Positions 8,099 to 15,869 of a stretch of 64,000 nt of DNA are shown here, piece after piece. Position 1 is the first letter of the stretch; every line of letters begins with the position of its first letter. The notes under the pieces are model-generated. The model saw only the letters and a list, made by a program, of their open reading frames with translations. It had not been told where the DNA came from and made no database searches. The position numbers and the translations under genes are program-made. This stretch comes from Sporosarcina sp. BP05 (GTDB lineage Bacteria; Bacillota; Bacilli; Bacillales_A; Planococcaceae). The stretch is taken from the NCBI RefSeq assembly GCF_014282005.1, contig NZ_JACFTD010000002.1:310001-374000 (forward strand), in the 5' to 3' direction.

Positions 8099-9412
8099 AT
8101 GGAACAAGTACAATTTATGCGTAATTTAATTATCGAAACACCTTCGATGCCGGGAAACTTCGCGAAAGTCGCGTTAGCTATCGGACAATTAGATGGAGAT
8201 ATTGGTGATATTCAAACCATAAAAGTAGGTACATTATCGACGATTCGTGATATATCAATTCAATGTTCAAGTGAAAAACACTTGATGCAAATTGTTGAAG
8301 CAGTTAATCAAATCGGCGATGGAATTAGTGTTCACGCTGTAACGGATGATGTATTGCAAGCACATGAAGGCGGCAAGATTCATATGAAAGGCCGTATGGA
8401 AATTCGCTCTTTAGGTGATTTACGACGTGTCTATACACCAGGCGTCGCGAACGTTTGTGAACTGATTAAGAATGATCCGGAGCAGGCGAAATATTTCACA
8501 GGAATCTCGAACACGGTCGCTATCGTGACTGACGGTACAGCGATTCTCGGTCTTGGAAATATCGGACCTGTCGCTGGAATGCCGGTAATGGAAGGGAAAG
8601 CTGTGTTATTCGATCAATTTGCCGGGATAAGTGGTATTCCTATCTTGCTTAATACGAGTGATCCAGACGAGGTTGTCGAAACAATCAAGCATATTCAGCA
8701 AGGATTTGGCGGAATATTGCTTGAGGATATTGGATCGCCGCACTGTTTCGAAATTGAAGAGCGGTTGAAAGCGGAACTGTCGATTCCGGTCATGCACGAT
8801 GATCAACATGGTACAGCAGTTGTCACATTGGCATCTGTAATTTCAGCTTGTCAACAAACTGGTGTCAAGCTTTCAGATGCGGTTGTGGGGCAAATAGGCC
8901 TTGGTGCAGCTGGTCTAGCAATCAGCCGTATGCTTATGAAGTATGGCGTGAAGGAAATGCGTGGCATCGACCGTAATGAAGTTGCGCGGCAGAGGCTTGC
9001 TGATCACGGCGGTACCGTCATTGATTCACTTGAAGAACTGATGGCGACATGTGACATTATTGTAGCTACAACAGGCGTTGCGGGACTTATCAAACCAGAA
9101 ATGGTACGAAAAGGGCAAATTATCTTAGCTTTGTCTAATCCAAACGCTGAAATTTCACCGGAAGACGCACTTGCAGCAGGCGCAGCATTTGCGGCGGATG
9201 GTCGTCTCGTGAATAATATTTTAGGCTTCCCGGGTATTTTCCGCGGTGCACTCAATGCGCACGCAAAGGAAATTACCTATCCGATGCTAATTGCAGCTGC
9301 ACTTGCAATTGTCGACAGCACGAAACCGGGTGATCTTGTCCCACATCCGCTCGATCCAAACGTCCATCAAAATGTAGCGGCTGCGGTTGAGCGAGTTGCG
9401 AATAACTTATAA
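8099..9412 (+). CDS. NAD-type malic enzyme with N-terminal ACT domain
   Basis: 437 residues. An ACT regulatory domain occupies about 1-80, then the malic enzyme catalytic core and a Rossmann NAD(P) domain ([17 protein letters not shown] near 265). Catalytic landmarks are [12 protein letters not shown] (Tyr), [10 protein letters not shown] (Lys), [11 protein letters not shown] and [10 protein letters not shown] (metal and substrate). It converts malate to pyruvate and CO2. The ACT-plus-catalytic layout and length match the B. subtilis MleA type rather than YtsJ. ATG follows AGGGGGT. The gene is followed by a strong terminator and is monocistronic. Confidence 0.9.
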   Translation: MEQVQFMRNLIIETPSMPGNFAKVALAIGQLDGDIGDIQTIKVGTLSTIRDISIQCSSEKHLMQIVEAVNQIGDGISVHAVTDDVLQAHEGGKIHMKGRMEIRSLGDLRRVYTPGVANVCELIKNDPEQAKYFTGISNTVAIVTDGTAILGLGNIGPVAGMPVMEGKAVLFDQFAGISGIPILLNTSDPDEVVETIKHIQQGFGGILLEDIGSPHCFEIEERLKAELSIPVMHDDQHGTAVVTLASVISACQQTGVKLSDAVVGQIGLGAAGLAISRMLMKYGVKEMRGIDRNEVARQRLADHGGTVIDSLEELMATCDIIVATTGVAGLIKPEMVRKGQIILALSNPNAEISPEDALAAGAAFAADGRLVNNILGFPGIFRGALNAHAKEITYPMLIAAALAIVDSTKPGDLVPHPLDPNVHQNVAAAVERVANNL

Positions 9413-9421
9413 TTGATAGAG

Positions 9422-9464
9422 GCCTCTTACCTGGTAGAAATGAACCGGGTAAGGGGCTTTTTTT
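9422..9464 (+). terminator. terminator of the malic enzyme gene
   Basis: GCCTCTTACCTGGT pairs with ACCGGGTAAGGGGC, followed by seven T. Confidence 0.9.
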
Positions 9465-9508
9465 ATGGAGAAAAGTAGATTGCGAATTGCCATGATAGTT
9501 TTGCATGT

Positions 9509-9735
9509 GGTGTCCAACTAAAAGGGGGGAGTGTGCAACAGAAGTGTTAGAGTGTCCAACCAACTCGCTGGAGTGTGCAACAAACATGTCAGAGTGTGCA
9601 ACGAATACGCCAGAGTGTACAACAAACACGCCAGAGTGTGCAACAAACAGGGGGAGTGTCCAACCAACTTGCTGAAGTGTCCAACAAACGTGTCGAAGCG
9701 TCCTACCAACAATTCAAAGTGGCCGTCCATCCATC
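9509..9735. repeat. 21-bp tandem repeat array
   Basis: About ten head-to-tail units of 21 bp (one of 20) with consensus AGTGTGCAACAAAC followed by seven variable bases ending in CAG, CGA or similar. Two subtypes occur, GTGTGCAAC and GTGTCCAAC. Because 21 is a multiple of three, frames stay open on both strands, producing spurious repetitive ORFs. It lies between the malic enzyme and cytochrome oxidase genes. Confidence 0.85.
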
Positions 9736-9764
9736 CCCTTGCAATTCTATAGTGTTCAACGAAA

Positions 9765-9812
9765 TGAAAACAGCCCAGATTCCACGGACAATATCCGGAA
9801 ATCAGAGCTGCT
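9765..9812 (-). terminator. terminator of the ba3 oxidase operon
   Basis: Imperfect long hairpin (CAGCTCTGATTTCCGGA with TCCGTGGAATCTGGGCTG) ending in TTTTC on the minus strand, 12 bases past the subunit I stop. Confidence 0.65.
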
Positions 9813-9823
9813 TCATCAAGTGA

Positions 9824-11479
9824 TTATCTTCCAATCAGCCAATCGAATGGCGGAGAACCTGGAGGTGAGTGTTTTATGATATCAATTACTGGAATCGTAT
9901 AGGCAAACAGGATCAGTGCAATAGTAATCCCAATCCACAAATACCAGTTTTCAAGAATTTTAGGTGTAGGCTCTGCATCGTCTTCTTCTACGGCAATCGG
10001 ATATTCTTGAACGCCGCGTGGCGCGAAGAATGTCAGTTGGATGAAAATATAGACCATCAAAAGAATACCGATGAACAGAATTGTACCGCCAACAGCTTGC
10101 GCAATCTGGTAATTGATCCACGTAGCGACTTGTTCGCCGCCTGCATATTCGGAGAAGCTAGAACGACGAGGTCCGCCAAGTAATCCTTGGATATGCATAG
10201 AACCTGACATGATTGTCATACCAAATGTCCAAATGAACGTTTGAATAATCCCGAGTTTGTTCAATCTTGGAGTCAGTCTTCGGCCTGTTAAGTGCGGAAC
10301 AAGCCAATACGTTATCCCGAAAAATGTCAGAACGACTGTTGTTGCAGCAGTTAAATGGAAGTGACCCGTAATCCAAATTGTATTATGGACGAGCGCATTC
10401 ATTTGGTGAGATGCGTTAACGATACCGCCCGCGCCGCCTGGAATGAATGCCGCCATACCGATGAATGGTGCTAGGAAACGTACATCTTTCCATGGAAGCT
10501 TTTTGAACCAGCCGAATAAGCTCTTAAAGCCTTTTCGTCGGCCTGTTGTTTCAAATGTAGCGAAAATCGAGAACGCGGTCATTAACGACGGAATAACAAC
10601 CATGAATGTCAGCACAACTTGAATGAACTTCCAAGTTGGGTCAATACCAGGTTCTGTCAATTGGTGATGGAAACCGACTGGAATCGAGAACATTAGTAAT
10701 AGAATGAAGGCCATTCTAGCAAGGGCATCACTGAATAACTTTCCGCCGATGATCTTTGGAATAACAACATACCACGCCATATAAGCTGGAAGTAACCAGA
10801 AATAAACGAGCGGATGTCCGAAATACCAAAATAGCGTACGACTTAGTAGAACGTTGATTGTTTCAGCGTAGCCGAGTGACCAAGGGATGAACAGGACCAG
10901 CACTGACGTTGCTACGCCAATTGTAGCGATGAACCACATAAGCATATTGATAATAACCATGAAAGCAGGTAAAGGTGATTTTTCGCCCTTATGCGCTTTC
11001 TTCCATACGTAAAGCTGACGGAAATTAACGAATGCAGCAATCCAGCTACCGACAATAACGAGTGCTAAACCGATATAAAATGCTGGATGTGCTCGAAGTG
11101 GTGCATAGAATGTGTACAATACGGATGCTTCACCAACAAGAATCGTAATAGCGGCCATTATAGTACCGACAAGCATTACCCAAAACGATAACCATGCGAC
11201 TTTTAACTGTTTATCCGAAATTCCGACTGTTTTCCCCATAAGTGAGAACTGGAAGCCGATAATGAAGAAGGTTGTTAACACGAGTCCAAGAATGACACCG
11301 TGAACAGTCAGGATTGTATAATAATCAATATTAAACGGTAATGTGTATTTGCCGGATCGTACAAGTGTCTGCAATAAACCCATCAGACCTCCGACAAAAA
11401 GCGAGATATAAGTGACCCACATGAATGCCATATACAATCTGGATTCTTTTTTAGAAAGCGGTAATTGAACCTTAGTCAT
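9824..11479 (-). CDS. cbaA: ba3-type cytochrome c oxidase subunit I
   Basis: 551 residues, about 13 membrane helices, catalytic subunit of a heme-copper oxidase. Heme and copper ligands are visible in TVHGVILG (low-spin heme His), FGHPLVYFWLLPAY (CuB His/Tyr), SIPVGFHHQ (CuB His pair) and TGHFHLTAAT (high-spin and low-spin heme His). The divergent motifs and the partner subunits IIa and II indicate the B-type (ba3) family rather than the CtaD aa3 type. It reduces O2 at the membrane using cytochrome c electrons. Last gene of a three-gene operon; the ATG shares one base with the subunit II stop. Confidence 0.93.
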   Translation of the reverse strand: MTKVQLPLSKKESRLYMAFMWVTYISLFVGGLMGLLQTLVRSGKYTLPFNIDYYTILTVHGVILGLVLTTFFIIGFQFSLMGKTVGISDKQLKVAWLSFWVMLVGTIMAAITILVGEASVLYTFYAPLRAHPAFYIGLALVIVGSWIAAFVNFRQLYVWKKAHKGEKSPLPAFMVIINMLMWFIATIGVATSVLVLFIPWSLGYAETINVLLSRTLFWYFGHPLVYFWLLPAYMAWYVVIPKIIGGKLFSDALARMAFILLLMFSIPVGFHHQLTEPGIDPTWKFIQVVLTFMVVIPSLMTAFSIFATFETTGRRKGFKSLFGWFKKLPWKDVRFLAPFIGMAAFIPGGAGGIVNASHQMNALVHNTIWITGHFHLTAATTVVLTFFGITYWLVPHLTGRRLTPRLNKLGIIQTFIWTFGMTIMSGSMHIQGLLGGPRRSSFSEYAGGEQVATWINYQIAQAVGGTILFIGILLMVYIFIQLTFFAPRGVQEYPIAVEEDDAEPTPKILENWYLWIGITIALILFAYTIPVIDIIKHSPPGSPPFDWLIGR

Positions 11480-11982
11480 TATTCATACACCTCCACTGTT
11501 CCGTACATCTGGTGGTGACCGATGCCGCAGTATTCGTTGCAGACAATCGTGAATTCGCCTACATTTTTCATAACAGCTTCGTAACGGCTAATATGGCCGG
11601 GTTCAACCATCATGTTGACATTCGTTCCAGCTACTTGGAAGCCGTGGACAACGTCTTTTGTTGTGATTTGATAAAGAACAGTGGAACCTTTTGGCACGCG
11701 AATCGTTTTATTAGCATTACCTTCTGTGTCTTTACCGAAATCATAGTTGAATGCAGAAGCTACGATATTGACGATATATTTGCCGTCAGCTACTTCACGG
11801 ATGCCGAGATTTTCAGGCTTAAATGCGTCGTGTGCTTCCACATTTTGTGGATCGATTGTTTCCATATGGCTTTGTGGGTGCGTCCCTTTCCAGAAAGCAG
11901 CGAAGCCGATAATTAGTAAGAATAGGACGAGTGAAGCCATTCCGAAAACAAGCCAAATCTTTTCATATTTATGCAAATGCAT
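11479..11982 (-). CDS. cbaB: ba3-type cytochrome c oxidase subunit II (CuA)
   Basis: 167 residues: one N-terminal membrane helix (about 10-31), then a cupredoxin domain holding the CuA centre. Ligands appear as VHGF (His near 113) and CNEYCGIGHHQM (Cys-Cys-His-Met). It accepts electrons from cytochrome c and passes them to subunit I. ATG at 11982 follows GGAGGG; the stop overlaps the subunit I start by one base. No C-terminal cytochrome c domain, in keeping with the ba3 type. Confidence 0.93.
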   Translation of the reverse strand: MHLHKYEKIWLVFGMASLVLFLLIIGFAAFWKGTHPQSHMETIDPQNVEAHDAFKPENLGIREVADGKYIVNIVASAFNYDFGKDTEGNANKTIRVPKGSTVLYQITTKDVVHGFQVAGTNVNMMVEPGHISRYEAVMKNVGEFTIVCNEYCGIGHHQMYGTVEVYE

Positions 11983-12005
11983 ATGTAACCCTCCTGATAT
12001 AGTTA

Positions 12006-12152
12006 TTATCTAGATAAAAATAGTGCATAAAATCCGAACCAAGATACTAGAATGAAGACGCCCAACAGCATGACGGCAATGAAAGTACCTTTCAAATTAT
12101 GTGTAGATTCATTCGAATTGGGCTGATGTTGCTTTGAATTACCTTTCCCCAT
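12006..12152 (-). CDS. cbaD: ba3-type oxidase subunit IIa (48-residue membrane peptide)
   Basis: A 48-residue protein found by reading the minus strand just ahead of cbaB: a hydrophilic N-terminus (GKGNSKQHQPNSNESTHN) and one hydrophobic helix (GTFIAVMLLGVFILVSWFGF). ATG at 12152 follows a perfect AGGAGGTG site. Small single-helix subunits of this kind (CbaD/subunit IIa) accompany ba3 oxidases and supply the helix missing from their short subunit II. First gene of the operon cbaD-cbaB-cbaA. Confidence 0.88.
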   Translation of the reverse strand: MGKGNSKQHQPNSNESTHNLKGTFIAVMLLGVFILVSWFGFYALFLSR

Positions 12153-12349
12153 TATTACACCTCCTGTTTCTTGCGAAGTGGATTCGCTGTCTTATCTCTA
12201 TCATAGTCTTAAGGTTTAATATGGGAATTAGGGAAAACCCTATGTCTATAGATGTGAGAGTGAATTTCTTATATACTTCACGGATTCTTCATAAATTTGC
12301 CGAATCCATATAATAAAGGCCGATAGATTAGCTTGGCGAATGAAAAAAG

Positions 12350-12361
12350 TCGGCTAGCCGA
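12350..12361. promoter_or_regulatory. perfect 12-bp palindrome upstream of nagB
   Basis: TCGGCTAGCCGA, self-complementary, about 90 bp before the nagB start. It could be an operator; it does not fit the NagR/YvoA consensus well. Confidence 0.3.
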
Positions 12362-12450
12362 TATATTAAGTTCCATTAAAGTTGACCAGACTGTTTGTGG
12401 AAATTACAATTAAGCGTGAGCTAAATCTTATTGAAAGTTGGTTGATCTAT

Positions 12451-13152
12451 ATGAAAAATCTAAAACTAATAAAAGTTGAAAACCCGGAACAAGGAGCAGA
12501 ACAAGTTTATGAAATCATTAAAAATGAACTTGAAAGTGGACGTCTTAGTGTTCTTGGACTCGCAACAGGAAGTACAATGATTCCTGTTTATAATAAATGG
12601 GTTTCATCAGATCTTGATTTCTCGACCATTGTCACCTTTAATCTAGATGAGTATATCGGAATACCTGAATCAAGTCCGAACAGCTACGCCTATTTTATGA
12701 ATGAGCATCTTTTTGATAAAAAAGAATTTAGAAAAACAAATATTCCCGATGGAATGGCTGAAGATTTGGCTGAAGAATGTGCTGCCTATGAAGATCTCTT
12801 AGAAGAGTACCCACTGGATATCCAGCTACTTGGAGTAGGGGAGAATGGCCATATCGCTTTCAACGAACCAGGTCTTCCTTTCGATTCGGTTACACATGTA
12901 GCGCAATTGACGGAATCGACATTGGGTGTGAATAGCCAGTACTTCGAAAATGATGAAAAAGTACCTGAAACAGCTTTATCGATGGGCATCAGTTCGATAT
13001 TTGGTGCGAAAAAATTGGTTTTACTAGCATTCGGTGAAAAGAAACGTGCAGCTATCGAGAAGTTGCTTGAAGGTAATGTAACGACTGAGTGGCCGATTAC
13101 GAAATTAGTGGACCACGACGATGTCATTGTCATCACGGATTTAGAAGTTTAA
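12451..13152 (+). CDS. nagB: glucosamine-6-phosphate deaminase
   Basis: 233 residues from the preferred ATG at 12451; the frame extends to a TTG at 12382, but those extra 23 residues do not belong to the family and no ribosome site precedes them. Motifs are GLATGSTMIPVY (phosphate loop), NLDEYIGIP (catalytic Asp), LLGVGENGHIAFNEP (active-site His/Asn/Glu) and LTESTLGVNSQYF. It converts glucosamine-6-phosphate to fructose-6-phosphate and ammonia, opening amino-sugar catabolism. No nagA or nagR neighbour is present, which is unusual. The ribosome site is weak. Confidence 0.88.
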   Translation: MKNLKLIKVENPEQGAEQVYEIIKNELESGRLSVLGLATGSTMIPVYNKWVSSDLDFSTIVTFNLDEYIGIPESSPNSYAYFMNEHLFDKKEFRKTNIPDGMAEDLAEECAAYEDLLEEYPLDIQLLGVGENGHIAFNEPGLPFDSVTHVAQLTESTLGVNSQYFENDEKVPETALSMGISSIFGAKKLVLLAFGEKKRAAIEKLLEGNVTTEWPITKLVDHDDVIVITDLEV

Positions 13153-13160
13153 TGAAGCTA

Positions 13161-13207
13161 AACAAAAAGGGGATTGCCTAAGACTTACAGGCAATCGCCT
13201 TTTTGTT
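13161..13207. terminator. bidirectional terminator after nagB
   Basis: AACAAAAAGG-GATTGCCT pairs with AGGCAATC-CCTTTTTGTT; U-runs on both strands, so it can serve nagB and the minus-strand small gene. Confidence 0.9.
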
Positions 13208-13301
13208 ATATAGAAAGAAGGGGATTAGTGTCGATCATGATCTAGTGCACTGAATATAGTTGGCGTGTCACCAAGCCGTCCATTTTCAGCAATTAGTTCA
13301 T

Positions 13302-13565
13302 CTAGTTTTTTGGAGAGAATCCGCGCGCTTTGTTGAATTTTCCAGTTGTTTGATGTGGGTCTTCTGATGTGTGAAAACGGCTATCTTCTTTAAACGGTTC
13401 ATAATCACCTGCCGCATGACCAAGATAGGGATCAGGGACATAACTTCTAGCGGTATGTTTCTTGTCGGTTGGTGTGCTAATTCGCCAATCATGTGCTTTT
13501 TCTGCTGTATCAACAAAAGACTCATTGGTATTATCCGAAATGTCATCTTCATGTTTCACTTCCAT
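13302..13565 (-). CDS. small hydrophilic hypothetical protein, possibly frameshifted
   Basis: 87 residues, acidic and His-rich, no membrane segment; central segment RSYVPDPYLGHAAGDYEPF. Family not recognised with confidence. ATG at 13565 has only a weak ribosome site (GGCAGGCG). After the stop, an overlapping frame continues with protein-like text (KKLDELIAENGRLGDTP, then TIFSALDHDRH) to a stop at 13225 that sits next to the terminator, so the natural gene may be longer and shifted by one base here. Treat as a real but uncertain gene. Confidence 0.5.
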   Translation of the reverse strand: MEVKHEDDISDNTNESFVDTAEKAHDWRISTPTDKKHTARSYVPDPYLGHAAGDYEPFKEDSRFHTSEDPHQTTGKFNKARGFSPKN

Positions 13566-13773
13566 CGCCTGCCGTCAAATTAACTACTACTTAACTAAAT
13601 TCCCGTTCTAAGAAACTATAAACCCTATGAAAAGACAATTATGTTTCAAAAATCTACTTTAATGCAGATAATGTAATAGACTTGTTACACAACTGTAATG
13701 TAGGAGCCGCATAATGCATGTTAAGGTTATAACAGATAAACATTTCAGATAAATTAATCCTTTGGGGGAACAT

Positions 13774-14271
13774 ATGAAACTTACATTCACAATCAAAAAG
13801 TCCATTACAATTATTGCTATGTCATTTCTATTGCTCGTCGCGCCTTTCGTTGGACAGGCCGAAGCTTCATCCAAACCGGCTGCAATTTCAAAAACTGCTA
13901 CAAGCCTAATTGGCGTCAAGTACAGCTATGGTGGCAATACAAAAAGTGGGTTTGACTGCTCGGGGTTCGTATCATATGTACTTAAACAGCATGATGTTCG
14001 AGTTTCACGTACGGCAGCTAGTATGCATGCATCAGGAACTTCTGTCAGTAAAACGAATTTAGAAACGGGAGACCTCGTATTCTTCAATACGGTAGGAAAT
14101 AAGGTTTCGCACGTTGGTATATACATAGGCGATGGTAAATTTGCGCACGCATCGTCATCAAGAGGTGTACGCGTTGATAAGTTGAACGACCCTTATTACT
14201 GGGGCGCACGCTACGTAGGTGCGAAACGCATCTCAGGTGTGAATGCAGTTGCTACAGCCAGTATAAAATAA
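13774..14271 (+). CDS. secreted NlpC/P60 endopeptidase
   Basis: 165 residues: signal peptide (about 1-31, cleavage near GQAEA), then directly an NlpC/P60 domain with Cys62 (FDCSGF), His113 (SHVGIY) and His125 (FAHASS). No LysM or SH3 domain, so wall targeting is by secretion alone, unlike the longer enzyme at 4.9-5.6 kb. ATG at 13774 lies five bases after GGGGG; an in-frame TTG at 13762 would leave the site inside the gene. Predicted DL-endopeptidase of peptidoglycan stem peptides. Confidence 0.9.
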   Translation: MKLTFTIKKSITIIAMSFLLLVAPFVGQAEASSKPAAISKTATSLIGVKYSYGGNTKSGFDCSGFVSYVLKQHDVRVSRTAASMHASGTSVSKTNLETGDLVFFNTVGNKVSHVGIYIGDGKFAHASSSRGVRVDKLNDPYYWGARYVGAKRISGVNAVATASIK

Positions 14272-14323
14272 AAAACGACAGCACTGAGCGTCCTAAATAG
14301 GGCACTTGGCGCTGTCGTTTTTT
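14270..14323. terminator. bidirectional terminator after the NlpC/P60 gene
   Basis: AAAAAACGACAGC pairs perfectly with GCTGTCGTTTTTT around a partly paired loop. Confidence 0.9.
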
Positions 14324-14380
14324 AACTATATAGTCGGGACTTAGCGATTTGGGTTTTCTCCCAACACCCCTTGTCCTTTG

Positions 14381-14557
14381 GTAAAACTGTCGTGATTAGT
14401 TTAGCCGAAAACGTACTAGATCAAATGAATACTTTTTCGCCTACCTTACTAGTATCTTATGCAAGTAACTAGTTAATCAACAGACGTGGCTGAATTTATA
14501 GAAAGGCTGCACAAACGGATCAGAAAGTACCTGATTTGAATGTGCAGCCTTTTTTTG
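14381..14557 (+). repeat. R3 element, copy 1 (partial)
   Basis: Contains the R3 modules TGTCGTGATTA..GCCGAAAACG (14389-14413) and AGTTAATCAACAGACGTG (14471-14488), then a strong hairpin (AGGCTGCACA with TGTGCAGCCT) and a T run. Shares modules with elements at 33.2-33.7, 38.2-38.4 and 54.4-55.0 kb. No coding potential. Confidence 0.65.
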
Positions 14558-14561
14558 TTAC

Positions 14562-14806
14562 GTCTAGACTCCAGCGCCTAGGTGCTCGGAGGCTCACGGG
14601 ATGTGGGTCACGCAGACATTGCCGCAGGACGCGGCGTACTTTGGCTGTGTTCCTTAATAAGTCAGTCCGGCTGTGCGGAAAAGAACACCGCTTGGGCCGG
14701 CAGGATGCAGGTCATGCAGCTGTTGCGACAGGACGTCGCGAACTTAGGCTGCCTTCCTCTGCCTTCCAGCGCATTTCGGGGCTGAACAGGCGCTTCCGCT
14801 TTTGTT
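14562..14806 (+). repeat. R2 hairpin repeat, copy 1 (long form)
   Basis: Begins GTCTAGACTCCAGCGCCTAG and ends GGCGCTTCCGCTTTTGTT, the family ends. Inside lie two related units of about 55 bp, each with a hairpin whose loop is AGGAC: GCCGC/GCGGC in the first and GCGAC/GTCGC in the second. The family core hairpin CCGGCTGTGCGG is also present. Confidence 0.8.
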
Positions 14807-14846
14807 ATAAGATAAGGAAGTATAAGTTTTTTTGACTTAGAATATT

Positions 14847-14962
14847 GTCTAGACTCCAGGCGCCAGCCGCTCGGGTCATAAGCAATCCAGCTATGTGGCA
14901 AAGAGCGCCACGTCGCTGGATCGACTTATGCCTGTCGCGTCTAGAAGGCGCCTTGCGCTTTT
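14847..14962 (+). repeat. R2 hairpin repeat, copy 2
   Basis: Begins GTCTAGACTCCAGGCGCC and ends GGCGCCTTGCGCTTTT. Long internal hairpin CATAAG..CTTATG with inner stems CCAGC/GCTGG and GTGGC/GCCAC around AAAGAGC. Ends five bases from the slaP stop codon. Confidence 0.85.
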
Positions 14963-14966
14963 CTTA

Positions 14967-15869
14967 TTACGCGTTTTGTTGTGGTACACGAACTGTCCAA
15001 CGAGATAAGTCTGGCTCATCTTTTTGAATCAATTCTTTTGGATAGATGAACGTCCATGGTTTTGAGGTGTTGGCTTTCACAGAAAGTGAATCAAGGGCGA
15101 ATGAACCGCTAGCAACTAGATCGCCAGATGCATCAAGTAGTTCTAGTGGAAGCTTCTCGATATTGATTTGTTTCGAGTGACCATTACGGATAAATACAGA
15201 TGCTGCGATACCGCCATCATCCTGCTGTTTTACCTGGAATCCACTAATGTTTACTTCACGCGGTTTCAATTTCGGAAGTCCTTCGACAACTTTTGTCAGT
15301 CCATCCTTTTGTTCTTCTGTTAAACCGTCTTCCCATGTTTGCTCTAATTCTAGTTTGTGTGGCACCATCGATTGGACGTTAAATGCAAGTTTCCAGTTTT
15401 CAGTAGGTGGTTGTTCTACAAAGATATTGTCTTTTGTGAAGACGAATACCCAAGGTCTTGCGCTGCGTGCCGGAATATCGCCGAGCTCTTTCAAGTCGAA
15501 TTCATCGGAAGCAAGTGTTTTTCCTTCCTCATCAAGCAGCATCAGTTCGACTGATCCAACTGAAATCTGTTGGTCTAGTGAAGAACGGAGAAATGCTTTA
15601 ACGAGCCAACTACCATTAGCAGGTTCAACGTCGATATCAATACCTGAAAGGGAGATTTGGTTCGGTTTAAGTGGTTCTAGCTCATTCGAAAGGAAGCGGA
15701 AAACGTACTCCTGCTCCTGTGGAACATTCCATTCCGGGTGAAGGGAGAGCGTAGTTTCGACCTCATCCGTATTTGCCGATGCGTTTACACCGTCAATTAT
15801 TTCTTCGGAACCGATTGTACTCTCTGATCCTGTCTTTTCGGTTTTCTTGAAAAAAGGGAAAAGTTTCAT
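14967..15869 (-). CDS. slaP: accessory Sec system S-layer assembly protein
   Basis: 300 residues, no signal peptide, acidic. Two copies of a roughly 110-residue domain are visible (about 60-170 and 190-295), each with LKPxxxxxSGxxV, then FxR, LxLLDxxG and KPWTF or RPWVF. This duplicated build and the position immediately after secA2 match SlaP of the B. anthracis group, which works with SecA2 to export S-layer proteins. ATG overlaps the secA2 stop by 4 bp, so the two are translationally coupled. No S-layer protein gene is present in this window. Confidence 0.85.
   Translation of the reverse strand: MKLFPFFKKTEKTGSESTIGSEEIIDGVNASANTDEVETTLSLHPEWNVPQEQEYVFRFLSNELEPLKPNQISLSGIDIDVEPANGSWLVKAFLRSSLDQQISVGSVELMLLDEEGKTLASDEFDLKELGDIPARSARPWVFVFTKDNIFVEQPPTENWKLAFNVQSMVPHKLELEQTWEDGLTEEQKDGLTKVVEGLPKLKPREVNISGFQVKQQDDGGIAASVFIRNGHSKQINIEKLPLELLDASGDLVASGSFALDSLSVKANTSKPWTFIYPKELIQKDEPDLSRWTVRVPQQNA

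Noticed and set aside
9273-9823. Repetitive ORFs on both strands across the 21-bp array
   Set aside because: They stay open only because 21 is divisible by three; no ribosome sites, and translations are simple 7-residue echoes of the DNA repeat.
14536-15027. Several ORFs of 60-99 codons on both strands in the R2 region
   Set aside because: No ribosome sites and no conserved protein character; GC-rich hairpins keep frames open.
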